Assembly: GCF_036181745.1 (NCBI RefSeq)
Contig: NZ_CP108080.1
Coordinates: forward strand, 1,302,001 to 1,366,000
Length of the DNA: 64,000 bases
Direction: 5' to 3'
Source: Streptomyces sp. NBC_00259
GTDB taxonomy: Bacteria > Actinomycetota > Actinomycetes > Streptomycetales > Streptomycetaceae
In this document: positions 47,101 to 56,176 of the stretch, one piece after another
Position numbering within the stretch: position 1 is the stretch's first letter
Layout of the letters: each line of letters opens with the position of its first letter
The notes under the pieces: model-generated
What the model saw: only the letters and a program-made list of their open reading frames with translations
Databases searched by the model: none
What the model was told of the DNA's origin: nothing
Position numbers and translations under genes: made by a program

Positions 47101-47673
47101 TCAGCCGTTCTCCAGGCGCAGGTTCCAGCGGCCCGCCCTGCCGGTCAGGACGACCGTGGACAGCGGCCGGACGTCCACGTTCCAGTACGTGCCGGGCGGG
47201 GCCTTCAGCGCGTACACGAGCGCGGCCCGTACGACGGCGGGTTCGGCGACGGCCAGGACGGAACTGCCGTCGTCGGCGGGACGGGTGTCGAGCCAGCCCC
47301 CTATCCGCGTGATGAAGCGCAGCAGCGGCTCGCCGCCGTGCGGTGCCGAGCGCGGATCGGCGAGCCATTCGTCGACCGCGTCCGGCTCCACGGCCGCCAC
47401 CTCGGCGAACGTGAAGCCCCGCCACCGGCCCATGTCGCAGTCGCTCAGCGCGGGCTGCGCCAGCGGGGCGTAGCCGAGCGCGTCGGCGGTGGCCCGGCTG
47501 CGGGCGGTCGGCGAGCAGTAGCGCAGCTCTGCCGCGCCCAGGGGGACGAGCGCGGGCGCGGCGAGCTGCACATCGTGCCAGCCGGCCTCGTCCAGCGGCC
47601 GGTCGTCGTCGAAGCGCTCGGCCAGCCGGGAGGCACAGCGCGCGGCGGTGACAAGGGTGACCCGAACACTCAT
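47101..47673 (-). CDS. Histidine-phosphatase-fold protein lacking catalytic residues
   Basis: A 190-residue protein with the fold order of phosphoglycerate-mutase-like phosphatases (LDEAGWHDVQLAAPALVPL, YCSPTARSRATADALGY, CDMGRWRGFTFAEV). However, the N-terminal R-H-G motif is replaced by TAARC, and the second histidine region reads AVAEPAVVRAALV with no His. Both residues that form and release the phosphohistidine are absent, so it is probably not a phosphatase. Function unknown. The start at ATG 47673 is not contested by other strong candidates. It is convergent with the ArsR-SRPBCC gene. Confidence 0.78.
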   Translation of the reverse strand: MSVRVTLVTAARCASRLAERFDDDRPLDEAGWHDVQLAAPALVPLGAAELRYCSPTARSRATADALGYAPLAQPALSDCDMGRWRGFTFAEVAAVEPDAVDEWLADPRSAPHGGEPLLRFITRIGGWLDTRPADDGSSVLAVAEPAVVRAALVYALKAPPGTYWNVDVRPLSTVVLTGRAGRWNLRLENG

Positions 47674-47724
47674 GGCGGGATCGTGATGCCGAGCACGCCC
47701 CAGGTCAAGAGGGGTTACTGACCG

Positions 47725-48171
47725 TTAACGAAGTTCACCGGGACCGAGGGCCATCCACTTCTGCGGGTCACCGAGCGGTACGAATCCGGCCTTCGCGTAA
47801 ACGCCATGGGCGTCATCGGTGGCGAGCAGGACCCGTCGCAGCCCGAGCGGTCCGAGATGGTCGCGCACCGCCTCGACGAGCGCCGTACCGATCCCCTTTC
47901 CGCGCGCGGCCCTGTCGACGTAGACGTCGCACAGCCAGGCGAACGTGGCCCGGTCGGTGACGACGCGCGCGTACGCGACGAGCTCGCCGGAAGTCCGGTC
48001 GTACGCACCGAAGTTGAGGGACCCCTCGATGGCCCGGTCCTGCTGTTCCCGGCTGCGGCCGAGTGCCCAGTAGGCGTCGGTGGAGAGCCAGCGGTGGATC
48101 CGGGCGGGGTCGAGCCGGCCGGGGTCGTTGGAGATCTCGTACGCGGCGGGGAGGGCTGTCGTGTCACTCAT
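47725..48171 (-). CDS. GNAT N-acetyltransferase
   Basis: A 148-residue acetyltransferase. The acetyl-CoA motif is LCDVYVDRAARGKGIGTALVEAV, and the C-terminal part has LRRVLLATDDAHGVYAKAGFVPL. Close relatives are annotated as generic GNAT enzymes; substrate unknown. ATG 48171 has AAGG eight bases upstream. It follows the MocR gene in the same direction and may be cotranscribed with it (32-bp gap). Confidence 0.85.
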   Translation of the reverse strand: MSDTTALPAAYEISNDPGRLDPARIHRWLSTDAYWALGRSREQQDRAIEGSLNFGAYDRTSGELVAYARVVTDRATFAWLCDVYVDRAARGKGIGTALVEAVRDHLGPLGLRRVLLATDDAHGVYAKAGFVPLGDPQKWMALGPGELR

Positions 48172-48203
48172 CGGCGTACCTTCGCAGACACCCCGCCGGG
48201 GCG

Positions 48204-49641
48204 TCACCCGAGAATCTCGTCGCAGGCGGTACGCAGCCTCCGCACCCCCTCCGCGATCTCGGCCGGGCCCGCGACGCCGGCGAAGCTCAGCCGGAGGTGC
48301 CCCGCCGGAGGTTCGGCGCTGAAGTACGGGCGGCCGGGAGCCACGGCCACGCCCGCCCGGAGGGCCGCGGAGACGAGGGCCGCCTCGTCGGTGCCGTCGG
48401 GAAGACGGGCCCAGAGGTGGTAGCCGCCGGAGGGGATGTGCGGGAGCGAGAGTTCGGGCAGGTGCAGCCGCAGGGCCGCGGTCATGGTGTCGCGGCGGGT
48501 CTTCAACTCGGCCGCGACGGCGCGGAGGTGCCGCTTCCAGGCCGGGGCGCCGACGAGTTCCAGGGCGGCTTCCTGGAGCGGTCCGGGGACGAAGAAGTTG
48601 TCGACGACGTGGATGGCGCGAAGACGTTCGAGGACGGGTCCCCGGGCGGCCAGCGCGGCCACCCGCAGGCTCGGTGAGGTGACCTTGGTGAGGGAGTGGA
48701 CGTGCACGACCACGCCGTCGGGGTCGTCGGCGGCGAGCGGCGCGGGGAGCGGGCCCGCGTCGGCGTGGACGAGACGGCGGGCGAAGTCGTCCTCGACGAC
48801 GAACGCGCCCGCGGCGCGTGCGATCCGCAGCACCTCGGCGCGGCCTTCGGGGGCGAGCACGGCTCCGGTGGGGTTCTGGAAGAGCGGCTGGGTGACGAAC
48901 ACCCGGGCGGCGGTGGCCCGGAAGGCCGCGGCGAGGAGTTCGGGGCGGACACCCTGAGCCGGGTCGGCCGGCACCGGCACCGGCCGCAGCCCCGAGGCAC
49001 GGGCGATGGCCAGCATGCCCGGGTACGTGGGCGATTCGACGAGCACGGGAGCGCCGGGCGGGGCGAGGGCGCGCAGCGCGGTGGTGAGCGCGGACTGTCC
49101 GCCCGCGGTCACCAGCACCTCGGCCGCCGTGACACCCGGGCCGATGCCGCGCGCGAACCATGCGCGCAGCTCGGGCAGTCCGTCGGTGGGCGGGCGGCCC
49201 CACGCCCCCGGGCGCCTGCCGCCCCGCGCGAGCGCCGCGGCCATCGCCTGCTCGGGCTGCAGGGACGGATGCAGATAGCCGCCGTTGAACTCGACGACAC
49301 CGGAGGCGGGCGCGGCGAGCGTCACGAGCACACCGGAGGCGTCGACGGCCCGCGGCACCACCTCCGTCGCGCCGTCCGCGCTGAGCGCGACCTCCTGCCA
49401 GGAGGTGTCGCCGGGAGCGGGGGTGTCCGCCCGGGGCTGCGCGCGGAAGGCGCCCGCGCCCGGCCGGGTGACGACGAGCCCTTCGGCGGTGAGCTGGGCC
49501 AGGGCGCGGGAGACCGTGACCGGCGAGACCCGGTGGCGCTCGACCAGAACTCGGCTCGACGGCAGCTTCTCTCCGGGTGAGTAGCGGTTCAGCTCCCGCT
49601 TCAGGATGCTCGCCAGTTCGGCCACACTGCTACGCTCTTGC

Positions 49642-49643
<2 letters not shown>
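48204..49643 (-). CDS. MocR-type regulator (GntR HTH plus aminotransferase-like domain)
   Basis: The 479-residue protein starts with a GntR winged helix (residues about 1-70, ILKRELNRYSPGEKLPSSRVLVERHRVSPVTVSRAL) joined to a fold-type I aminotransferase-like domain (ESPTYPGMLAIARASGLR, FVTQPLFQNPTGAVL). The PLP-lysine position appears as VVVHVHSLTKVTSPSLRVAAL. MocR regulators sense PLP, GABA, taurine or similar amines. ATG 49643 overlaps the divergent EamA ATG by two bases (CATG). TATCCT (49657-49652) eight bases before ATG suggests a leaderless mRNA. It probably controls itself and the exporter. Confidence 0.92.
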
Positions 49644-50595
<952 letters not shown>

Positions 50596-50598
50596 GAG

Positions 50599-50628
50599 TG
50601 ACACGGGTCACACCCCGGGACGTAGACT
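50599..50628 (+). promoter_or_regulatory. Promoter candidate for DUF1918 gene
   Basis: TGACAC (50599-50604), 18 nt, TAGACT (50623-50628), upstream of the gene at 50669. Moderate match to the vegetative consensus. Confidence 0.45.
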
Positions 50629-50668
50629 CAGGAATACCCGACCACCCCCTTCAAGGAGGTCACGCCCG

Positions 50669-50860
50669 ATGGAAGCGAGTGTGGGCGACAAGCTGCTCGT
50701 GCACGGCCGAGTTGTCGGTCAGCACGATCGGCTCGCCGAAGTCGTAGAGGTACTGGGCGACAAAGGCACACCCCCCTACCGTGTCCGCTTCGAGGACGAC
50801 GGGCACGAGTGCCTGATGTCCCCAGGTCCCGACAGCGTCGTACGCCACCGCGAGCACTGA
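50669..50860 (+). CDS. DUF1918 protein
   Basis: A 63-residue protein of the DUF1918 family. It opens with MEASVGDKLLVHGRVVGQHD and carries the core EVVEVLGDKGTPPYRVRFEDDGHECLMSPGPDS. This is a small SH3-like beta-barrel found in actinomycetes. Its role is unknown; partners are not evident. AAGGAGG nine bases upstream of ATG 50669 makes the start certain. It lies between two convergent or divergent neighbours with no operon. Confidence 0.9.
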   Translation: MEASVGDKLLVHGRVVGQHDRLAEVVEVLGDKGTPPYRVRFEDDGHECLMSPGPDSVVRHREH

Positions 50861-50868
50861 GTCCGAGG

Positions 50869-52113
50869 TCAGCGCGGTGCCCGGATCCGGGTCGGGTAGT
50901 GATCGGCCACCACCCTGGCCATCGCCCCGATCCGGTCCGTGACGATCTCCTTGGCCGCGAAGAAGCAGTGGCCGCGCACCTCCGGGTGGCCGCACGCCAG
51001 GGTGAGGTGGCGTGAGAGTTCGGCCGGGTCCTGCCACGGGGCGGGCTGGGCCGGGTCACCTGCCTTGTAGAGCGCCTCGCCGATGTAGAGGTCGACCCCG
51101 GTGCCCCGCACCGTCTTCGCCCACCAGGGCACCAGTTTCGCGTAGTCGGCCACGGCCAGCCCGATGTGCCAGTACAGCTGCGGGACGATGTAGTCGATCC
51201 ATCCCCGGCGCACCCACGTGCGGGTGTCGGCGTACAGATCGTCGTACGTCTGCACGCCCGCCCTCGTGTCGGAGCCGAGCGGGTCGGTCGCGGCGTTGCG
51301 CCAGACCCCGAACGGGCTGATGCCGAAGCGGACCCGGCTGTCGATGCGCCTGATCCGTGCGGCCGTCTCGCGCACGAGCAGATCGATGTTGTTGCGCCGC
51401 CAGGCCGCCCGGTCGGGGAAGTCCGCGCCGTACTCCTCGTAGGCCGCGTCGTCGTCGAAGACCTCGCCGGCCACCGGATACGGGTAGAAGTAGTCGTCCC
51501 AGTGCACGGCGTCGATGCCGTACCGCTCTACGGCGTCGAGCATCGCGTCCTGGACGAATGCCCGCACTTCGGGCAGTCCCGGGTTGTAGTAGAGCTTTCC
51601 ACCGTATGGAAGCACCCATTCGGGGTTGCGCCGTGCCGGATGGTTCGGGGCGAGCCGGCTCACATCGGTGTGCGTGGCGACCCGGTACGGGTTGAACCAG
51701 GCGTGCAGTTCCAGCCCGCGGGCGTGGGCCTCGGCCACCGCGGTGCCCAGCGGGTCCCAGCCGGGGTTCCGCCCCTGGACGCCGGTCAGATACGCCGACC
51801 ACGGCTCGTACGGCGAGGGCCACATCGCATCGGCGGTCGGCCGGACCTGGAAGATCACTGTGTTGAGCCGGCGGGCCACGGCCCGGTCGAGGTACGCGAG
51901 CAGCTCCGCGCGCTGCTGGGCGGCGCTCAGTCCGGTCCGCGAGGGCCAGTCCCGGTTGGCCACCGTGGCCAGCCACATCCCCCGGAACTCCTGGGGGCAG
52001 CTGCGGCGCCGCGCGGACGCCGCTGCCGCCTTCCCGGTCATGGCCAGTGCGGCGAGCGTGCCGGCCGCCGTGACGAACCCCCGCCGGGTGATCTGCCTCA
52101 TACGCCGAGTCAT
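50869..52113 (-). CDS. Exported glycoside hydrolase-like protein (GHL10 / DUF187-type)
   Basis: The 414-residue precursor has a Tat signal peptide (RRMRQITRRGFVTAAGTLAAL) ending after AAAASA near residue 33. The mature part is a TIM-barrel of the GHL10 family with blocks EFRGMWLATVANRDWPS, NTVIFQVRPTADAMW, and AVHWDDYFYPYP, containing the acidic residues expected for catalysis. Substrate is unknown; these enzymes often act on cell-wall or exopolysaccharide sugars. ATG 52113 has GGAGGG at eight bases. It is divergent from the 3-hydroxybutyryl-CoA dehydrogenase gene. Confidence 0.88.
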   Translation of the reverse strand: MTRRMRQITRRGFVTAAGTLAALAMTGKAAAASARRRSCPQEFRGMWLATVANRDWPSRTGLSAAQQRAELLAYLDRAVARRLNTVIFQVRPTADAMWPSPYEPWSAYLTGVQGRNPGWDPLGTAVAEAHARGLELHAWFNPYRVATHTDVSRLAPNHPARRNPEWVLPYGGKLYYNPGLPEVRAFVQDAMLDAVERYGIDAVHWDDYFYPYPVAGEVFDDDAAYEEYGADFPDRAAWRRNNIDLLVRETAARIRRIDSRVRFGISPFGVWRNAATDPLGSDTRAGVQTYDDLYADTRTWVRRGWIDYIVPQLYWHIGLAVADYAKLVPWWAKTVRGTGVDLYIGEALYKAGDPAQPAPWQDPAELSRHLTLACGHPEVRGHCFFAAKEIVTDRIGAMARVVADHYPTRIRAPR

Positions 52114-52283
52114 GTACCGACCCTCCGGACCGTTGTGCGCCGCGTCCTCGCCGCCGTTCCCGCACAGCATGCCCGCCCCGGGCGCCCGTCCACACGCACC
52201 GGCGGAGTAACGTCGTGGGGTCGAGGCGGTCACCGGAGCCATACGGGGGACCTGCCGCACCGAAGATCAGCGAAAGGCACGAT

Positions 52284-53156
52284 GTGACCGACACTGTGGC
52301 CGGCGTATCCCGCGTCGGAGTGGTGGGCTGTGGCCAGATGGGCGCCGGTATCGCGGAGGTGTGCGCCCGCAGCGGACTCGAGGTCAGGGTCGCCGAGACC
52401 ACCGGCGAGGCCCTGGAGATCGGCCGTACGCGTCTGTACAACTCGCTCTCGAAGGCCGCCGAACGCGGCAAGATCAGCGAGGAGGAGCGGGACGCGACGC
52501 TGGCGCGGCTCAGCTTCACCACCGACCTCGGTGAGTTCGCGGACCGCGATCTCGTCATCGAGGCCGTCGTGGAGAACGAGCAGGTCAAGACCGAGATCTT
52601 CCAGGTCCTCGACCAGGTCGTGACCCGGCAGGACGCGATCCTCGCCTCCAACACCTCCTCCATCCCGCTGGTGAAGCTGGCCGTCGCGACCTCCCGTCCC
52701 GACCAGGTCATCGGCATCCACTTCTTCAACCCGGCCCCGGTGCAGAAGCTCGTCGAGCTGATCCCGGCCCTGACGACGTCCGAGGAGACGATCAAGCGGT
52801 CGGAGGCCGTGGTCGAGCAGATACTGGGCAAGCACGCCATCCGCGCCCAGGACCGCTCGGGCTTCGTGGTGAACGCGCTGCTCATCCCGTATCTGCTCTC
52901 GGCGATCCGGATGTTCGAGTCGGGCATCGCCAGCCGTGAGGACATCGACAACGGCATGGAGCTGGGCTGCGCCCACCCGATGGGCCCGCTGAAGCTCTCG
53001 GACCTGATCGGTCTGGACACGGTCGCCTCGGTGGCCGACTCGATGTACGCCGAGTTCAAGGAGCCGCTGTACGCCGCTCCGCCGCTGCTGCAGCGCATGG
53101 TGGACGCGGGACGGCTGGGGCGCAAGACGGGGTCGGGCTTCTACTCGTACTCCTGA
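52284..53156 (+). CDS. 3-hydroxybutyryl-CoA dehydrogenase
   Basis: A 290-residue NAD(P)-dependent dehydrogenase. The Rossmann loop is VGVVGCGQMGAGIAEV and the catalytic histidine lies in IGIHFFNPAPVQKLVELI. The C-terminal domain ends GRKTGSGFYSYS. It converts acetoacetyl-CoA to 3-hydroxybutyryl-CoA, for polyhydroxybutyrate, ethylmalonyl-CoA or fatty-acid metabolism. GTG 52284 has AAAGG at seven bases. Neighbours do not encode other steps of the pathway. Confidence 0.95.
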   Translation: MTDTVAGVSRVGVVGCGQMGAGIAEVCARSGLEVRVAETTGEALEIGRTRLYNSLSKAAERGKISEEERDATLARLSFTTDLGEFADRDLVIEAVVENEQVKTEIFQVLDQVVTRQDAILASNTSSIPLVKLAVATSRPDQVIGIHFFNPAPVQKLVELIPALTTSEETIKRSEAVVEQILGKHAIRAQDRSGFVVNALLIPYLLSAIRMFESGIASREDIDNGMELGCAHPMGPLKLSDLIGLDTVASVADSMYAEFKEPLYAAPPLLQRMVDAGRLGRKTGSGFYSYS

Positions 53157-53179
53157 TTCCCCTGATTCGCACAGGTGTT

Positions 53180-53220
53180 TCACACGGGGTGTGAGGAGCG
53201 TGTCCGCATATGCCGTGCGC
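53180..53220 (+). promoter_or_regulatory. Shared regulatory motif, copy 1 (upstream of TTA-containing gene)
   Basis: TCACACGGGGTGTGA (53180-53194), a 6-bp inverted repeat with a 3-nt spacer, followed 16 nt later by ATGCCGTGCGC (53210-53220). The same pair of blocks occurs at 55584-55626 next to the XRE/TPR regulator. Function by shared regulator is inference. Confidence 0.55.
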
Positions 53221-53310
53221 ACACGCTCCCCGGCTCCCACAAGGGGGAGTTGACTCGGGATCGCTCGGCCGAGGGACCACCGGACAACTTTTCCTAAGAG
53301 GAGCAGACAG

Positions 53311-53568
53311 GTGACCACCGACCCCGATCACTTAGCCGCCGTCGAGGAGTTCGCCGAGCTGCGCCGCACACTCGACGTCGGCCTCGCCCGTATCGACGGG
53401 CATCTCGCCCTGCTGGCCCAGCGGCACGACCGGATCGACCGGGATCTGGACGAACTGGCCGCACGCGTGGTGACGCTCGAGCACAGCAGGTGGCCCCTGC
53501 CCGCCGTCGCCGCGCTCACCGCGCTGGGCGCGCTGGCGGTGGCGGTCTGGCAGGCGGCCGGCCACTAG
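53311..53568 (+). CDS. Small coiled-coil membrane protein with a TTA codon
   Basis: An 85-residue protein: a charged N-terminal helix of about 55 residues with heptad-like spacing (VEEFAELRRTLDVGLARIDGHLALL), then one C-terminal membrane span (VAALTALGALAVAVWQAAGH). Codon 8 is TTA (53332-53334), rare in Streptomyces and read only by the bldA leucine tRNA, so translation should be restricted to development or stress. GTG 53311 has AGAGGAG at seven bases. The upstream region shares a motif with the regulator at 54197-55537. Function unknown. Confidence 0.78.
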   Translation: MTTDPDHLAAVEEFAELRRTLDVGLARIDGHLALLAQRHDRIDRDLDELAARVVTLEHSRWPLPAVAALTALGALAVAVWQAAGH

Positions 53569-53614
53569 ATCATGTCCGGGACAGGTGGGGCACCGGGGGC
53601 CGTCCCCGCGTCGC

Positions 53615-54145
53615 TCAGCCCAGCCGCAGATGGTGCAGCATCAGCAGCCCGGCCGCCATGTTGGCGGCCGGGACCTCGCCGCGGGCGATCATGTCGGGGA
53701 CCAGCTTCAGCGGTATCCACTCTCGGCGCGAGGACTCGAAGTCGTCCTCGGGATGGCCGATGTACGTGGCCTTCTCCGACCAGTAGAGATGGTGCCGCGC
53801 GTCGGTCAGCCCGTTGGACGGCTCCACGGTCAGCAGATGCTGGAGCGGCCCGGGGCGCCAGCCGGTCTCCTCCTCCATCTCACGGGCCGCGGCGGAGGCG
53901 ATGTCCTCGCCGTCCTCGACGACACCTGCCGCGAGCTCCCAGCCCCAGCTGTCGGTGATGAAGCGGTGCCGCCAGAGCATCAGCACCTCGTTGGCCTCGT
54001 TGACGGCGGTCGCGACGGCGACCGGGCGGAGCCGGATCAGGAAGTGGTCGAGATGCCGGCCGTCCGGCAGCTCCACATCCGCGAGATTGACCCTGAACCA
54101 GCGGTTCTCATAGACGGTTTGCTCGCTCAACTTCGTCCACTGCAC
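53615..54145 (-). CDS. NUDIX hydrolase, ADP-ribose-pyrophosphatase-like
   Basis: A 176-residue NUDIX enzyme. The catalytic box reads GVVEDGEDIASAAAREMEEETG and fits the Gx5Ex7REUxEExGU pattern. An N-terminal strand block (TVYENRWFRVNLADVELPDGR) and a proline-rich tail place it near ADP-ribose/ADP-sugar pyrophosphatases. GTG 54145 is favoured; a TTG seven codons earlier is an alternative. It follows the regulator at 54197 in the same direction by 51 bp and may be cotranscribed. Confidence 0.88.
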   Translation of the reverse strand: MQWTKLSEQTVYENRWFRVNLADVELPDGRHLDHFLIRLRPVAVATAVNEANEVLMLWRHRFITDSWGWELAAGVVEDGEDIASAAAREMEEETGWRPGPLQHLLTVEPSNGLTDARHHLYWSEKATYIGHPEDDFESSRREWIPLKLVPDMIARGEVPAANMAAGLLMLHHLRLG

Positions 54146-54196
54146 GGTTCTGCCACCTTCCGACAAGTAGATGGCAATATCGCAGCAGGGTCATGC

Positions 54197-55537
54197 TCAC
54201 AGGGGAACGCGCAGGGCTCCGTCGATGAGTTCGGCCGCCTCCACCGCGGGCGGGCAGCCGCTCGCCGCGAGATGCTCCCGTACCGACCGCAGCCGGTCCC
54301 GGAGCCGCTGCGACTCCGTTCCCCTGGCCCGTTCGGTCATCTCGACCGCCGTCCGCGCGGCCCGGTCCGCCTCGCCCTGGCGCAGCTCGATCTGGCTCAG
54401 CATGGCCAGCCGGTGCACCCGGCCCCGGTCGTGCGACGGAACCGCGGCGGCGGCCCGCGCGTGCTCACCGGCCGCCGTCAGGTCCCCGAGGCACAGCAGC
54501 GCCTCCGCGACCTGCACGTTCACCAGCCCCGGCTGGACGTAGCCCGTCTCGTCCGGTTCGTGCCCGGGGCGGATCCGCTCCGCCTCGGCCTCCGCGCGCC
54601 GGATACAGCCCAACGCGGCGCCACCGTCCCCCAGTTGCGCGTACGCCTTCGCCTGCATCGCGTACAGATCGGCGGCAAGCGCCGGCGTGATCTGCCGTCC
54701 GGCGGCCCGCAGCGCCGCCTCCGCGAACGCCACCGCCTGCCGGTGCTCCCCCATGAACAGCGACTGGTTCACCAGCAGCGCGATGACGTACGCCCCGAGC
54801 CCCCGGTCGCCGCTCGCCTTCGCGAGCCGCAGCGCCTGGTGGAAGTAGCGCTGGGCCAGCCCGTGCGCGTCCGAGTCGTACGCGCAGATGCCCGCGACGG
54901 CGACCAGGCCGCCGGTCGCGCGGTGCAGCTGACGGCCGAGCGCGTCGCTGTAGGCGCCCCGCAGCAGCGGCGCCGTCTCGGCGTTGAGGAAGCCGACGAT
55001 CCGGGAGCGGGTGGCGATACCGCCGGCCTTGCGGTACATCAGCTCGTAGTGCGCGCGGGCCGCCCGCAGCATCTTGATGTCGGCCATGCTCACCCGGGTC
55101 GGTCCGCTGCGCGAGACGTCGGCGTCCTCCGGCGGGTTCTCCCACTCCCAGACCGGCATCACCGCGGGCGTGCCCGTGACCGCCGGGGCGCCGAGTATGT
55201 GCGGACGCTGCTGTTCGTCCGAGCGCCACAACGCGGTGGCGCGCTCCACGAAACCGGAGAGCGGCGAGCCGTGCCGGTCGCCGGTCTCCCCCGGAACGCC
55301 GAGCCCGATGTCGTCGAGGGTGACCGCGCGGTGGAGCCGGGCCGCGAGCACCTCGCAGATGAGATCGGGCACCCGGCCGCGCGGCCGCTGGCCCTTCAAC
55401 CAGCGTGCCACCGCCGTGTGTTCGTACCGGAGGGTCAGGCCTCGCGCCCGGCCCATCTGGTTGACATGGGCGGCGAGGCCCGCGTGGGAGATGCCCGCCT
55501 CGTCCAGCAGTGCGTCGAGCAGGGTGTTGGGCTGCAT
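54197..55537 (-). CDS. XRE-type regulator with TPR-like C-terminus (NsdA/NsdB-like)
   Basis: The 446-residue protein begins with a helix-turn-helix-like domain (LLDEAGISHAGLAAHVNQMG, HTAVARWLKGQRPRGRVPDLI), then a variable linker, then several TPR-like repeats (GGLVAVAGICAYDSDAHGLAQRYF, AADLYAMQAKAYAQLGDGGAAL, VAEALLCLGDLTAAGEHARAA). The layout resembles NsdA-type streptomycete regulators that hold back development and antibiotic production. Which it is cannot be decided. ATG 55537 has GGAGGG upstream. The motif at 55584-55598 lies 47 bp upstream, suggesting self-regulation. Confidence 0.82.
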   Translation of the reverse strand: MQPNTLLDALLDEAGISHAGLAAHVNQMGRARGLTLRYEHTAVARWLKGQRPRGRVPDLICEVLAARLHRAVTLDDIGLGVPGETGDRHGSPLSGFVERATALWRSDEQQRPHILGAPAVTGTPAVMPVWEWENPPEDADVSRSGPTRVSMADIKMLRAARAHYELMYRKAGGIATRSRIVGFLNAETAPLLRGAYSDALGRQLHRATGGLVAVAGICAYDSDAHGLAQRYFHQALRLAKASGDRGLGAYVIALLVNQSLFMGEHRQAVAFAEAALRAAGRQITPALAADLYAMQAKAYAQLGDGGAALGCIRRAEAEAERIRPGHEPDETGYVQPGLVNVQVAEALLCLGDLTAAGEHARAAAAVPSHDRGRVHRLAMLSQIELRQGEADRAARTAVEMTERARGTESQRLRDRLRSVREHLAASGCPPAVEAAELIDGALRVPL

Positions 55538-55583
55538 GGGGCCCTCCGTTGGCTCGGTGCGGCCCAGCGTAGTGGAGCGGGCT

Positions 55584-55626
55584 TCGCACGGGGTGTGAAA
55601 CAAGTGCATATATCCATGCCGTGCGC
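55584..55626. promoter_or_regulatory. Shared regulatory motif, copy 2 (upstream of XRE/TPR regulator)
   Basis: TCGCACGGGGTGTGA (55584-55598) differs in one base from copy 1, and ATGCCGTGCGC (55616-55626) follows after 17 nt instead of 15. The first block lies 47 bp upstream of the regulator start on the other strand. A short plus-strand ORF beginning at the ATG is not convincing as a gene. Confidence 0.55.
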
Positions 55627-55803
55627 GCGCTGCCGCCGTACCGGGCGCACCGGTTGACTGAACTGCCTCACATGGAGGCGGCCGGGCCGCCGGCTCCCCC
55701 TCGTACAGTGCGGCGGCCCGTATCCGCGCCGTCCGTCCCGCCGGTCTGCCCGACACTCCGCGGCAGGGCGGGCGGCGCGCGGCCGCGAACGACCGGTTGT
55801 CCG

Positions 55804-56028
55804 TCAGCGATTGGAGGGTTCCCGGCGGGAACGGCGCAGCCCCGGCTCCGCGGACTGCGCCGCGACCCGTGTCCGGTCGTTCCGCAGCACCATGAGGGCC
55901 ACATCGTCGGTCAGCCGGCCGCCCATGTGGCGCACCCAGCGCCGAGTGCACCCACTGGACCACGACCGCGAGTGCGGCGCCTGGGGCGGTACCTCGCCCG
56001 GATCGAGGCCGTGGACGAGAAGGTCCAT
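55804..56028 (-). pseudogene. Remnant of a SpoIIE/PP2C-type phosphatase C-terminus
   Basis: The 74-residue reading frame contains LLVHGLDPGEVPPQ and ends with HMGGRLTDDVALMVLRNDRT. The second block is the typical end of a SpoIIE-family phosphatase, where the conserved DD binds metal. No upstream catalytic domain is present in any frame, and the region between 55911 and 56114 has further scrambled pieces. I read it as a truncated, decayed gene. It lies in the 640-bp space between the XRE/TPR regulator and pheT. Confidence 0.5.
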
Positions 56029-56122
56029 GCCGGCCGGGTCGATTCAGTCGATCGCCGGCGGGGACACGCGGCCATCCGCCCGGCTTCCCACTCGAAGGAG
56101 TGAGCTGGAGGCACGCATACGA

Positions 56123-56159
56123 GAGGGGCGCACCCGGAACGGATCCTGGTGCGCCCCTC
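56123..56159 (-). terminator. Terminator of pheST
   Basis: A perfect 12-bp stem GAGGGGCGCACC (56123-56134) and GGTGCGCCCCTC (56148-56159), with a 13-nt loop, 17 bp after the pheT stop. Confidence 0.75.
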
Positions 56160-56176
56160 GGCGCTGAGCGGGATGC

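Noticed and set aside
55621..56103. 160-codon plus-strand frame downstream of motif copy 2
   Set aside because: Pro/Arg-rich, no ribosome-binding site, antisense to the phosphatase remnant; no family resemblance.
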